DNA of 64,000 bases, from assembly GCF_010994095.1 (NCBI RefSeq), contig NZ_WJYO01000004.1, positions 372,001 through 436,000 on the forward strand, written 5' to 3'. Source of the DNA: Mumia xiangluensis. Its GTDB lineage: Bacteria; Actinomycetota; Actinomycetes; Propionibacteriales; Nocardioidaceae. The notes beneath the pieces are model-generated. The model did no database searches and was not told where the DNA came from. It saw only the letters and a list, made by a program, of their open reading frames with translations. Shown piece after piece: positions 1-8,589 of this stretch; the first letter of the stretch is position 1; each line of letters opens with the position of its first letter. A program made the translations under genes and the position numbers.

Positions 1-2446
1 ACGGGAGCCCGGCCTCGAACGGCGCGTAGAGCTTGCGGACGGCCTCCCAGTACGGCTCGAGGTCGTTGACCGCCTGCAGCGACAGCCCCGTGGTCCGCTC
101 GGTGTGGTCGGTGCTCGCGACGAGCGCGGACATCGGCGGCTGCGAGGTCGTGCCCGACAGCGACGCGGACGCGGTGTCGACGGCGTCCACGCCGGCATCG
201 ATCGCCGCCAGCAGCGTCGCGAGCTGCCCGCCCGCGGTGTCGTGGGTGTGCAGGTGCACCGGCACGTCGAAGCGCTCGCGCAGCGCCCGCACGAGACGCG
301 AGGCCGCGGGTGCGCGCAGCAGGCCTGCCATGTCCTTGATCGCGAGCACGTGCGCGCCCGCGTCGATGATGCGCTCGGCGAGCCGAAGGTAGTAGTCGAG
401 CGTGTAGATCGGCTCGTCCGGATCCATCAGGTCGCCGGTGTAGCAGAGCGCGACCTCCGCGACGGCCGACCCGGTCGCCCGGACCGCCTCGATCGCGGGC
501 CGCATCTGCGCGACGTCGTTGAGCGCGTCGAAGATGCGGAAGACGTCGATGCCGGTCGCGGTGGCCTCGGTGACGAACGCGTCGGTGACCTCGGTCGGGT
601 ACGGCGTGTAGCCGACCGTGTTGCGACCGCGCAGCAGCATCTGGAGGCACACGTTCGGGATCGCCTCGCGCAGGTGGGCGAGGCGCTCCCACGGGTCCTC
701 CTTGAGGAAGCGCAGCGCCACGTCGTACGTCGCGCCGCCCCACGCCTCGACCGACCACAGCTGCGGGGTCGTACGGGCGACGACGGGAGCGGCGGCGAGG
801 AGGTCGTACGTCCGCACCCGCGTCGCGAGCAGCGACTGGTGGGCGTCGCGGAACGTCGTGTCGGTGACGGCGACCTGCGTCTGCTCGCGCAGCGTCCGGG
901 CGAACGCCTCCGGACCGACCTCGAGCAGCTGCTGGCGTGTCCCGGCCGGCGCCGCGGCGCGGAGGTCGATCGCGGGCAGCTTCTCCCGCGGGTCGAGCAC
1001 GTCGGGGGCCGTGCCGTGCGGGCGGTTGACGGTGACGTCGGCGAGGTACGACAGCAGCTTGGTGCCGCGGTCGGCCGAGGGCGGCGCGGCGAGCAGCTCC
1101 GGGTGCCGGTCGATGTAGGAGGTCGTGACGCCTCCCGCGACGAACTCCTCGTCGTTGAGAAGCGCCTGGAGGAACGTCAGGTTCGTCGTGACGCCGCGGA
1201 TCCGGAACTCGGCGAGCGCCCGGCGCGCCCGCTCCACCGCTGCCTCGAAGTTGCGGCCGCGGCAGGTCAGCTTGGTGAGCAGCGAGTCGAAGTACGCACC
1301 GATCTCGGTGCCGGCGTACGTGGTGCCGCCGTCGAGGCGGACACCGGCGCCACCGGGGGAGCGGTACGTGGTGATCTTGCCGGTGTCCGGCCGGAAACCG
1401 TTGGCCGGGTCCTCGGTCGTGATCCGGCACTGCATCGCGGCACCGCGGACGGTGATGGTGTCCTGGCGCAGCCCGAGGTCGGAGAGCGTCTCGCCGGAGG
1501 CGATGCGCAGCTGCGCCTGGACCAGGTCGACGTCGGTCACCTCCTCGGTGACGGTGTGCTCGACCTGGATCCGGGGGTTCATCTCGATGAAGACGTACGA
1601 CCCGTCCGGCGCGAGCAGGAACTCGACCGTCCCGGCGCACGTGTAGCCGATCGACCTCGCGAACGCGACGGCGTCGGCGCACATCCGCTCGCGGATCGCC
1701 GGATCGAGCCGGGGAGCGGGCGCGATCTCGACGACCTTCTGGTGGCGCCGCTGGACGGAACAGTCGCGCTCGAACAGGTGGACCACGTCGCCGGTCGCGT
1801 CGGCGAGGATCTGCACCTCGATGTGCCGCGGGTCGACGACGGCCTGCTCGATGAAGCACGTCGGGTCGCCGAACGCGCCCTCCGCCTCGCGCATGGCGGT
1901 CTCGACGGCCTCGCGCAGCTGCGCCGGGTCGTCGACGCGTCGCATGCCGCGACCGCCGCCACCGGCGACGGCCTTCACGAACAGCGGGTACGGGAGAGCG
2001 TCCGCCGCAGCCACCAGCTCGTCGGCATCACGGCTGGGCGGGACGGACGCCAGGACGGGTACGCCGGCGGCGCGGGCCGCCTCGATGGCGCGGGCCTTGT
2101 TGCCGGTCAGGCGCAGGACGTCCTCGGAGGGGCCGACGAACGTGATGCCGGCCTCGGCGCAGGCGCTGGCGAGCGCCGGGTTCTCGGAGAGGAAGCCGTA
2201 GCCGGGATAGACGGCGTCGGCACCCGCGCGTACGGCGGTGGCGACGATCGCCTCAGGGTCCAGGTAGGCGCGGACGGGGTGACCGACCTCGCCGATCTGG
2301 TAGGCCTCGTCGGCCTTCAGGCGGTGCTCGGAGCCGCGGTCCTCATAGGGGAACACGGCGACGGTGCGCGCGCCGAGCTCGTAGGCGGCACGGAATGCAC
2401 GGATCGCGATCTCGCCACGGTTGGCGACGACGACCTTGCGGAACAT
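1..2446 (-). CDS. pyc: Pyruvate carboxylase, N-terminal ~815 residues (cut by window edge)
   Basis: This enzyme carboxylates pyruvate to oxaloacetate using biotin, ATP and bicarbonate (anaplerosis, cytosol). The product opens with the biotin carboxylase signature MFRKVVVANRGEIAIRAFRA. It then has the glycine-rich ATP loop (KAVAGGGGRGMR), the RDCSVQRRHQK motif and FIEMNPRIQVEHTVTEE. From about residue 500 the carboxyltransferase domain follows, with VTDTTFRDAHQSLLATR and the metal-site region LHTHDTAGG. The ATG at 2444-2446 has GGAG about 6 nt upstream. The frame stays open to base 1, so the end of the carboxyltransferase domain and the biotinyl domain lie outside; family members run about 1125 residues. 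The single-chain BC-CT order excludes an acyl-CoA carboxylase alpha subunit. The full-length complementary-strand frame is a GC shadow. Confidence 0.95.
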   Translation of the reverse strand, partial: MFRKVVVANRGEIAIRAFRAAYELGARTVAVFPYEDRGSEHRLKADEAYQIGEVGHPVRAYLDPEAIVATAVRAGADAVYPGYGFLSENPALASACAEAGITFVGPSEDVLRLTGNKARAIEAARAAGVPVLASVPPSRDADELVAAADALPYPLFVKAVAGGGGRGMRRVDDPAQLREAVETAMREAEGAFGDPTCFIEQAVVDPRHIEVQILADATGDVVHLFERDCSVQRRHQKVVEIAPAPRLDPAIRERMCADAVAFARSIGYTCAGTVEFLLAPDGSYVFIEMNPRIQVEHTVTEEVTDVDLVQAQLRIASGETLSDLGLRQDTITVRGAAMQCRITTEDPANGFRPDTGKITTYRSPGGAGVRLDGGTTYAGTEIGAYFDSLLTKLTCRGRNFEAAVERARRALAEFRIRGVTTNLTFLQALLNDEEFVAGGVTTSYIDRHPELLAAPPSADRGTKLLSYLADVTVNRPHGTAPDVLDPREKLPAIDLRAAAPAGTRQQLLEVGPEAFARTLREQTQVAVTDTTFRDAHQSLLATRVRTYDLLAAAPVVARTTPQLWSVEAWGGATYDVALRFLKEDPWERLAHLREAIPNVCLQMLLRGRNTVGYTPYPTEVTDAFVTEATATGIDVFRIFDALNDVAQMRPAIEAVRATGSAVAEVALCYTGDLMDPDEPIYTLDYYLRLAERIIDAGAHVLAIKDMAGLLRAPAASRLVRALRERFDVPVHLHTHDTAGGQLATLLAAIDAGVDAVDTASASLSGTTSQPPMSALVASTDHTERTTGLSLQAVNDLEPYWEAVRKLYAPFEAGLP

Positions 2447-2512
2447 GGGGGTACTCCGATCGGGAGTGCGTCAGGTCCTCATCGGCCGCCGCGACGGTGG
2501 GGCGACCGGATC

Positions 2513-2926
2513 TCACCGTAACGGGTGCTGGCCGGGCTTCGCCGCGAAGACCGGGACCTGAGAATCGAGCAGCAGCTTTTGAGCGACGCTGCCCATGATC
2601 AGCTTGCCGACCGGCGTGCGGTGCCGGATCCCGATGACGAGAAGGTCTGCCCCCTCGTCGGCCACCGCGTCGAGGATGAGATCGGCGGTCGCCGGGCCGA
2701 CTGGCTGCCGGACGCGATGGCCGGCCGGCAGGGAGGCGTCGGCGAGGCGGTGCTGGAGCTGCTCCAGGTCGTAGCCGTGCACGAAGTCGGCGTCCTCGTC
2801 GAAGCGGGAGTGCTTCGCGACGTTGACGAGCACGAGGCGTGCATCGTGGGAACGCGCCCACGCGATGCCGTGCTCGAGGGCCGTCTCGCCGTACTGGTCG
2901 GGGGTGTACGCCACTGCGATCGTCAT
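2513..2926 (-). CDS. Universal stress protein (UspA family)
   Basis: A single Usp domain of 137 residues, probably a cytosolic nucleotide-binding stress protein. The start is the ATG at 2924-2926 (MTIAVAYTPDQYGETAL); an upstream in-frame ATG would add ten non-conserved residues. The C-terminal phosphate loop reads GIRHRTPVGKLIMGS, close to the ATP-binding G-2X-G-9X-G(S/T) pattern but with His in place of the second Gly. Nucleotide binding may therefore be altered. The gene lies between pyc and the membrane-protein cassette on the same strand, with short gaps on both sides. The family call is firm; the stress it answers to cannot be read from the sequence. Confidence 0.88.
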   Translation of the reverse strand: MTIAVAYTPDQYGETALEHGIAWARSHDARLVLVNVAKHSRFDEDADFVHGYDLEQLQHRLADASLPAGHRVRQPVGPATADLILDAVADEGADLLVIGIRHRTPVGKLIMGSVAQKLLLDSQVPVFAAKPGQHPLR

Positions 2927-2980
2927 GCGGGCACGATGGCACATCGTCGGTGTCACGTCACCGTCGGTCTCAGGAGACGG

Positions 2981-4180
2981 TCAGCGGCGCGTGCGGTGCA
3001 GCTGCGTGACGAGGTCCAGCTCCAGCGAGCCGTAGCCCGTGCTCGCCCACGGCTCGACCCCGGAGTCGAAGTAGTGCACCGGCTTCCCGCCACGCACGAC
3101 GTCGAGGATGTCGGGGCGACGGTGCGCCTTGAGGTCGCGGCGGCACGCGGCGCAGAGCGGGACCGTGACCTTGCCGGTCGCGGTGTCCAGCGTCGTACGC
3201 CCGTTCGCCGCGCCGTGGAGAGGGTTGAGGTAGCAGGGGGCGGTCGGCTTGTACGCCTTGCCGGCGGTCGCGGCGTCGAGGGCTGCGCTGCCGCGCTCCA
3301 CCAGGACAAGGGTGCCGACCACGTCGAGCACGTCCGGCTTCGACCCCTCGCCCCGGGTCCGCTTGGCTGCGTCGTAGTGGTCGAGCGCGGCCTGCCAGGC
3401 AGCGGCGTCGCCCTGCATGTCGGTCTCGTCGATGAGCTCGCCCAGCGCCAGCAGCTCGCGGTCCGCGCGCGCGATGAGCGCGCTGTCGTGCGCGTCCCGG
3501 ACCCGCTCGACGACCGACGCGGGCAGGGCGAACGCCTTCTTGCGGCCGGGGATGTCGCCGCGCTCGATCTTGTAGCGGCGCCACGTCCGTGCGAGTGCGA
3601 TGGCGACGACGACGATCGCGATCGTCAGCGATCCGGCGACGATCGGACCCGTCGAGCCGCCGCCGTCGTCGTACGAGGACGACGAGGAGGTCGAGGAGGA
3701 CGTCGACTCGCTCTCCTTCTCGTACTCCGTCCACTCTTCGTTGTACCGCGCCTCGGTCGTCCCGTCAGCGAGCATCTCGGTGGCGGCGACGAGCTGGTCG
3801 CCGAGGTTGGAGGGGTGCTCGTGCTCCGCGGCGAACGTCACCTTGTACGCCGCGTAGTCGTCGGTGGTCGTCTCCCACGACTTGCCCTCCAGGCGCGGCT
3901 CGCCGAAGCCGGTGTCCGTGGCGAGGTAGACCCCTGGCTGCGGGTTGTGATCGTGCACGGTGGCGAGCAGGTCCTCGGCGCGACCGCTGAACTCGTCATC
4001 GAACGCCAGCGGGTAGGCGACGACGTACGTCGGCTCCTCCGTGCGGGCGACGTTGGCCTCGATCTCTGCCACCTGGTCGGCGGTGATCTGGGAGGTCATC
4101 GACGGGTCGACGTAGACGCCGGTCTCGTCGAGCGATGCCCAGATCGCGTCGAGGTCAGCGCTCTGCGGCGTCGCCGTCAT
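2981..4180 (-). CDS. Membrane protein with C-terminal Cys/His module, cassette member 3
   Basis: A 399-residue protein of unknown function. Residues 1-160 form an acidic domain with GVYVDPSM near residue 21 and TYVVAYPL near residue 51, followed by a Ser-rich linker and one transmembrane segment at about 178-197. The cytosolic half carries a helical region (DVVGTLVLVERG) and then PCYLNPLHG at 315, VPLCAAC ending at Cys346, and WASTGYGSLELDL. The same module occurs in the 464-residue protein two genes upstream, which makes them paralogues. Cys316, Cys343, Cys346 and the nearby His could bind a metal (inference). There is no N-terminal signal peptide, so the orientation of the first domain is uncertain. 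Its ATG overlaps the stop of the preceding gene (ATGA), indicating translational coupling. Confidence 0.75.
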   Translation of the reverse strand: MTATPQSADLDAIWASLDETGVYVDPSMTSQITADQVAEIEANVARTEEPTYVVAYPLAFDDEFSGRAEDLLATVHDHNPQPGVYLATDTGFGEPRLEGKSWETTTDDYAAYKVTFAAEHEHPSNLGDQLVAATEMLADGTTEARYNEEWTEYEKESESTSSSTSSSSSYDDGGGSTGPIVAGSLTIAIVVVAIALARTWRRYKIERGDIPGRKKAFALPASVVERVRDAHDSALIARADRELLALGELIDETDMQGDAAAWQAALDHYDAAKRTRGEGSKPDVLDVVGTLVLVERGSAALDAATAGKAYKPTAPCYLNPLHGAANGRTTLDTATGKVTVPLCAACRRDLKAHRRPDILDVVRGGKPVHYFDSGVEPWASTGYGSLELDLVTQLHRTRR

Positions 4181-4896
4181 GCTTTGCTCCCTGTGACGAA
4201 GTCGCGCCAGCGCCCGGGTAGGAAGTACGAGGCGCCCGACAGTACGCGGACGACACCCACGACCAGCGTCAAGGCGAGATACCCGCCGGACACCATCAGG
4301 AGCGCGGCGAGGAAGCCGCCCCGCGGACCGCCCCAGTAGTCGGAGTCGTCGAGCGGCTCGAGCGTCGCGGCATCGACCGCGTCGATGTAGCGCATCAGCG
4401 CCGCCTCGGTCTTGCCCGCCATGTCGGGCGACACGTACGTCGAGAGATCGCCGCCGGTGGTGCGTTCGGTCCCGGACACCGACTCGCCGTCCCAGACCAG
4501 GTACGACCCGGCCTCGCCGACGCCGTCGATGAGGTACTGCGCGAGGTCCGCGTCGAGGTAGTAGCCCGCGTCACCCTTGCCGGAGAGCGCGATGAACGCG
4601 GCGGGATCCGCGGCAGCAGCGGCCGTGGCGACCCGTGCCTGCTCCTCGGGAGTGATGAGGCGCTGCAGCTCCGGCGCCACGTACAGGTGGTCGGCGACGA
4701 GGGCATCGGTGGCCGCGGCGACCCGGTCGCCGCCCGGCGGCAGCGGTGCCTCGATGTCGGCGTGCCGCGACTCGTACTCCTGGACGCCGAACATCGCGGC
4801 GCCGAAGGCGAGCCCGACGACGACGGCAGCGCCGATCCAGCGCACCAGCCACCTCAACGGTCCACCCCCGCGCGATCGGCGACGACGGCCCGCCAC
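4177..4896 (-). CDS. Two-TM membrane protein, cassette member 2
   Basis: A 239-residue protein of unknown function. A basic N-terminus leads into a transmembrane segment at about 15-37. The extracytoplasmic domain contains HLYVAPELQRLITPEEQARV, which recalls GVYVDPSM...ITADQVAEI in the next protein. A second transmembrane segment lies at about 193-217, with a short basic tail. The Cys/His module of its two neighbours is absent, so it may be a partner subunit rather than a full copy (inference). The gene overlaps the upstream 464-residue gene by 43 bp and the downstream gene by 4 bp. Confidence 0.72.
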   Translation of the reverse strand: MAGRRRRSRGGGPLRWLVRWIGAAVVVGLAFGAAMFGVQEYESRHADIEAPLPPGGDRVAAATDALVADHLYVAPELQRLITPEEQARVATAAAAADPAAFIALSGKGDAGYYLDADLAQYLIDGVGEAGSYLVWDGESVSGTERTTGGDLSTYVSPDMAGKTEAALMRYIDAVDAATLEPLDDSDYWGGPRGGFLAALLMVSGGYLALTLVVGVVRVLSGASYFLPGRWRDFVTGSKA

Positions 4897-6248
4897 AGCT
4901 CATCGTCCAGAGCCCCGTAGCCGGTGCGGGCCCACACGGTGCTCTCCTCGTAGTACGGGCGGAGCTGGCGGCGCCGGACAGGCGGGAAGATGAGTGCCCG
5001 CGGGGTGCCGCCGCTCGATACCGTCTCGGAGCAGCGGCGGCAGGCGGGGACGTCGACGGCTGCTCGGCCAGGTGCGGAGACGGTGTGGAAGGCCCGCCCG
5101 TGAAGGGGATCGAAGAAGCACGGGACGTAGCGTTCGGTTCCTCCCCCCTTGCCTGCGCGGCCCAGCTCGTGGCGGCCTGCGTTGGCGAGGACCAGCGCGC
5201 CGACCGCGTCGCGCAGCTGGGTGCCGTACCGGGCCTTGTCCTCGGGCAGCGAGAGGTCCTCGAGGTCGCGGAGCACCGCCTCGGCGGCAGTCCGATAGCC
5301 GACGGCCGCGTCGGCATAGGGCGACGAGGACGCGCCGGCGAGCTCGTCGGCGAGCTTCGTCGTGGTCCGCTCCGCGCGGGCGACGAGGTCGGCGAGGTCG
5401 AGCCGCGTCGGCGTCAGGGCGGTCGCCTCGGCCGTCGACCGTTGGCGTGCCTTCCGCGACGCGGTGGCCCACAGCACCAGCCTCAGCCCAACCAGCAGGA
5501 CCGAGAGCCCGACGACGGTGCCGACGACCCATCGACCGCCAGGCGTCGCCGCGTCGTACGAGCGGGGAAGCTCCTCAGGCAGCGGCGCCCACGACGCGGT
5601 CGCGATCTCCTCGAGCGCGGTGTCGTCGATGCCCCACGGCGCACCGCCTGCTGCGACCGTGGCGGCGATCTGTGCGTAGGCGACGTCGGAGAGCCCCCGG
5701 GGCCGGTTCTCGGAGTCGTAGGTCTCCCAGTCGACGTCGGGGTAGGCCAATGGCAGCATCTTCTTGTACGCGTCGTACACGGCGTTCGAGTACTGAGTCG
5801 CCTCGGGGACACCCCACGCCGCGTGCCGGGGCGGGCCGTGGGTGAGGGCGATGATGAAGATGCCGGCGCCGAGCCGGGATCGCAGCCGCACCGCCAGGTC
5901 GTTGGCGGGGTCGGACTCGCCCAGACCGCGCGGCGTGCTGCCGATGACGACGTAGATCGGCGCGTCCGAGCCGTCGATCACGTCGCGCAGGCGGTCGTGG
6001 GCTCCGGCGGCGTCACCGTTACCCATCACCTGCTCGACGATGACGGGGTCCTGCTTCAGCGCGGCCGCGACCTGGTCGACCGTGCTGTCGACGAGGACGG
6101 GTACGGGGGTGGTGTCCGCCGCGGGGAGGGCGGCCGTCGCGACGGCCGGCGACGCGGCGAGCAGCGCCAGCGAGCCGAGCACGCCCGCCAGCGCCGTACG
6201 CGCAACCATCACCGCGGCGCGTCGCCGCGCCGTACCCGCTCCCGCCAA
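4854..6248 (-). CDS. Secreted/membrane protein with C-terminal Cys/His module, cassette member 1
   Basis: A 464-residue protein of unknown function. It has a signal peptide (VARTALAGVLGSLALLAASP), then an extracytoplasmic alpha/beta domain with APIYVVIGSTPRGLG and GAGIFIIALTHG, vaguely like TPM-type domains. One transmembrane segment lies at about 240-262. A cytosolic half follows with DAVGALVLANAG, PCFFDPLHG at 376, Cys403-x2-Cys406 and WARTGYGALDDEL. The start is TTG at 6246-6248, two bases after the accA3 stop, with AAGGA six bases upstream. An ATG at 6207-6209 is possible but lacks a ribosome-binding site. Tight coupling to accA3 suggests co-transcription. Confidence 0.75.
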   Translation of the reverse strand: MAGAGTARRRAAVMVARTALAGVLGSLALLAASPAVATAALPAADTTPVPVLVDSTVDQVAAALKQDPVIVEQVMGNGDAAGAHDRLRDVIDGSDAPIYVVIGSTPRGLGESDPANDLAVRLRSRLGAGIFIIALTHGPPRHAAWGVPEATQYSNAVYDAYKKMLPLAYPDVDWETYDSENRPRGLSDVAYAQIAATVAAGGAPWGIDDTALEEIATASWAPLPEELPRSYDAATPGGRWVVGTVVGLSVLLVGLRLVLWATASRKARQRSTAEATALTPTRLDLADLVARAERTTTKLADELAGASSSPYADAAVGYRTAAEAVLRDLEDLSLPEDKARYGTQLRDAVGALVLANAGRHELGRAGKGGGTERYVPCFFDPLHGRAFHTVSAPGRAAVDVPACRRCSETVSSGGTPRALIFPPVRRRQLRPYYEESTVWARTGYGALDDELWRAVVADRAGVDR

Positions 6249-6250
6249 CG

Positions 6251-8035
6251 TCAGTCCTTGATCTCGGCGACGACCGCGCCCGCCGTGACCGTCTCGCCGG
6301 CGGTCGCCGAGAGCCCGGTGATCGTGCCGGCCTTGTGCGCGTTGAGAGGCTGCTCCATCTTCATCGCCTCGAGGACGACGACGAGGTCGCCCTCGGCGAC
6401 GGTCTGGCCCTCCTCGACGGCGACCTTGACGATCGTGCCCTGCATCGGGGACACGAGCGCGTCGCCGCTGGCCGCTGCGCCCGCCTTCTTGCCGGCGGCG
6501 CGCTTCGGCTTCTTGCCGCCGCCCGCGGCCGAGGCACCCGCGACGGCGCCGAGGCCACCGGGGAGGACGACCTCGAGCCGCTTGCCGCCCACCTCGACGG
6601 TGACGGTCTCGCGCTCGGCCAGGTCGTCACCGGCGGCGGCGCCACCGGCGTACGGGGTGATGTCGTTGTCGAACTCGGTCTCGATCCAGCTGGTGTAGAC
6701 GTCGAACCGCTTGCCGTCGCCGAGGTAGGCGGGGTCGTCGAGGACGCGGCGGTGGAACGGGATGACGGTCGGCATGCCGTCGACGCCGAACTCGTCGAGC
6801 GCACGGCGCGACCGCTCGATCGCCTGCTGGCGGGTGTTGCCGGTGACGATCAGCTTGGCGACGAGCGAGTCGAACGAGCCGGGGACGGTCTCGCCCTCGA
6901 CGTAGCCGGAGTCGACGCGGACGCCGGGGCCGGCCGGCGGGTCCCACTTCGTCAGCGTGCCGGGGGCGGGCAGGAAGCCGCGGCCCGCGTCCTCGGCGTT
7001 GATACGGAACTCGATCGAGTGGCCGCGGATCTCCGGGTCGTCGTAGCCGAGCTCCTCGCCGGCGGCGATGCGGAACATCTCGCGGACCAGGTCGAGGCCG
7101 GTGACCTCCTCGGAGACCGGGTGCTCGACCTGCAGACGGGTGTTGACCTCGAGGAAGGAGATGGTGCCATCCTGGCCGACCAGGAACTCGCAGGTCCCGG
7201 CGCCGACGTAGCGCGCCTCGCGCAGGATCGCCTTCGACGCGGTGTAGAGGCGATCGATCTGCTCGTCGGTCAGGAACGGTGCGGGCGCCTCCTCGACCAG
7301 CTTCTGGTGGCGGCGCTGCAGCGAGCAGTCACGGGTGGAGACGACCACGACGTTGCCGTGGGCGTCGGCGAGGCACTGGGTCTCGACGTGGCGCGGCTTG
7401 TCGAGGAACTTCTCGACGAGGCACTCGCCGCGTCCGAACGCCGTGACCGCCTCGCGGACGGCGGAGTCGAACTGCTCGGGGATCTCCTCGAGCGTGCGGG
7501 CGACCTTGAGGCCGCGGCCACCGCCGCCGAAGACGGCCTTGATCGCGACCGGAAGACCGTGCTCCTTGGCGAACGCGACGATCTCGTCGGCATCGGCGAC
7601 CGGGTCCTTGGTGCCCGGGGCGAGCGGGGCGTTGGCCTTCGCGGCGATGTGCTTGGCCTTCGCCTTGTCGCCGAGGGCCTCGATGGCGTGCGGCGGGGGA
7701 CCGATCCAGATCAGCCCGGCGTCGATGACGGCCTGGGCGAACTCGGCGTTCTCGGCGAGGAACCCGTAGCCGGGGTGCACGCTGTCGGCACCGCTGCGCT
7801 TCGCAACATCGAGGATCTTCTCGATCGACAGGTACGTCTCGGCGGGCGTGGCACCTCCGAGCGAGAACGCCTCGTCGGCGAGGCGGACGAACAGGGCGTC
7901 GCGGTCGGCGTCGGCGTACAGCGCGACGCTACCGATCCCGGCGTCCTTGCACGCGCGGATGACACGGACGGCGATCTCACCACGGTTGGCGATGAGGACC
8001 TTGCTCAGCGGGCGGATGCCCTGGTCGTTGCTCAC
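6251..8035 (-). CDS. accA3: Acetyl/propionyl-CoA carboxylase alpha subunit (biotin carboxylase + BCCP)
   Basis: The alpha subunit of an acyl-CoA carboxylase complex. It carboxylates its own biotin with ATP and bicarbonate and hands the carboxyl group to a beta subunit, giving malonyl- or methylmalonyl-CoA. At 594 residues the length fits AccA3. Visible motifs are [44 protein letters not shown] and [20 protein letters not shown]. After an Ala/Lys-rich linker comes the biotinyl domain with EAMKMEQ (Lys about 559). The start is GTG at 8033-8035, behind GAGGAG five bases upstream. Its beta and epsilon partners are at 18957-20812, and birA at 20880 would biotinylate it. The downstream membrane cassette begins two bases after its stop. 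Confidence 0.95.
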   Translation of the reverse strand: MSNDQGIRPLSKVLIANRGEIAVRVIRACKDAGIGSVALYADADRDALFVRLADEAFSLGGATPAETYLSIEKILDVAKRSGADSVHPGYGFLAENAEFAQAVIDAGLIWIGPPPHAIEALGDKAKAKHIAAKANAPLAPGTKDPVADADEIVAFAKEHGLPVAIKAVFGGGGRGLKVARTLEEIPEQFDSAVREAVTAFGRGECLVEKFLDKPRHVETQCLADAHGNVVVVSTRDCSLQRRHQKLVEEAPAPFLTDEQIDRLYTASKAILREARYVGAGTCEFLVGQDGTISFLEVNTRLQVEHPVSEEVTGLDLVREMFRIAAGEELGYDDPEIRGHSIEFRINAEDAGRGFLPAPGTLTKWDPPAGPGVRVDSGYVEGETVPGSFDSLVAKLIVTGNTRQQAIERSRRALDEFGVDGMPTVIPFHRRVLDDPAYLGDGKRFDVYTSWIETEFDNDITPYAGGAAAGDDLAERETVTVEVGGKRLEVVLPGGLGAVAGASAAGGGKKPKRAAGKKAGAAASGDALVSPMQGTIVKVAVEEGQTVAEGDLVVVLEAMKMEQPLNAHKAGTITGLSATAGETVTAGAVVAEIKD

Positions 8036-8117
8036 GGGTGCTCCTCGATGTGCCTGGGGCTGCCCGTCGAGTCTAGAGCGGGGGGTGATCGGCCCCGACG
8101 GGTGTCCGCCACCCGGC

Positions 8118-8123
8118 TAGGGT
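8118..8123 (+). promoter_or_regulatory. -10 element TAGGGT, leaderless start of the XRE gene
   Basis: TAGGGT ends exactly 7 nt before the ATG at 8131 and there is no Shine-Dalgarno sequence. This geometry fits a leaderless transcript and is shared with many genes in the window. Confidence 0.5.
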
Positions 8124-8130
8124 TCGGTGC

Positions 8131-8589
8131 ATGAGCGCTCCCGATGCCGAGGCCAACCGGCAGGCCCAGGCGGCGTTGTACGGCGAGCCGCTCGGTGTCA
8201 TCGTGCGCCGCTGCGCCGACACCCTCGGTCTGACGCAGGCCCGGGTCGCCGACACGCTCGGGATCTCGGCGCCCATGCTCTCGCAGCTGGTCAACGGTCA
8301 CCGCGTCAAGATCGGCAACCCGGCCGCCGTGGCCCGGCTGCAAGCCATGTACGCCGCGGCGCAGGCGGTGGCGTCGGGGCAGGTGTCACGGGCTGAGGCC
8401 GTCGAGTCCCTCGCGTCGGAGGAGGGCGCTGCGGTGGTGACGTCGAGGACGACCGCCGACTCGGGTGCCGTGCGTGCGCTGTTCCGGGCCGAGGCGACAG
8501 CAGCCGAGTACGAGGACGCCGCTGCGCTGGTCTCCGACGTCCACCCCCGGATCGCCGCGCTGCTGCGAAGGTACGGCGCGGATGGGTGA
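8131..8589 (+). CDS. XRE-type helix-turn-helix regulator
   Basis: A 152-residue DNA-binding protein. The HTH occupies about residues 24-62: LGLTQARVADTLGISAPMLSQLVNGHRV, with a recognition helix around SAPMLSQLVNG. A helical C-terminal half follows (ALFRAEATAAEYEDAAALV). It overlaps the following kinase gene by 8 bp in another frame, so the two are translated together; the regulator could be a kinase substrate (inference). A -10-like TAGGGT seven bases before the ATG suggests leaderless expression. Target genes are unknown. Confidence 0.82.
   Translation: MSAPDAEANRQAQAALYGEPLGVIVRRCADTLGLTQARVADTLGISAPMLSQLVNGHRVKIGNPAAVARLQAMYAAAQAVASGQVSRAEAVESLASEEGAAVVTSRTTADSGAVRALFRAEATAAEYEDAAALVSDVHPRIAALLRRYGADG

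Noticed and set aside
104-2521. 805-residue open frame on the plus strand opposite pyc
   Set aside because: The complementary strand carries all biotin carboxylase and carboxyltransferase motifs. The Arg/Asp/Val-rich plus-strand frame matches no family and is the usual GC-rich shadow.
2525-4339. 604-residue plus-strand frame across usp and the third cassette gene
   Set aside because: It crosses gene boundaries of two supported minus-strand genes and has low-complexity Arg/Val composition.
6335-8134. 599-residue plus-strand open frame opposite accA3
   Set aside because: It mirrors the biotin carboxylase gene, has no conserved motif and no credible start; it is an antisense shadow.
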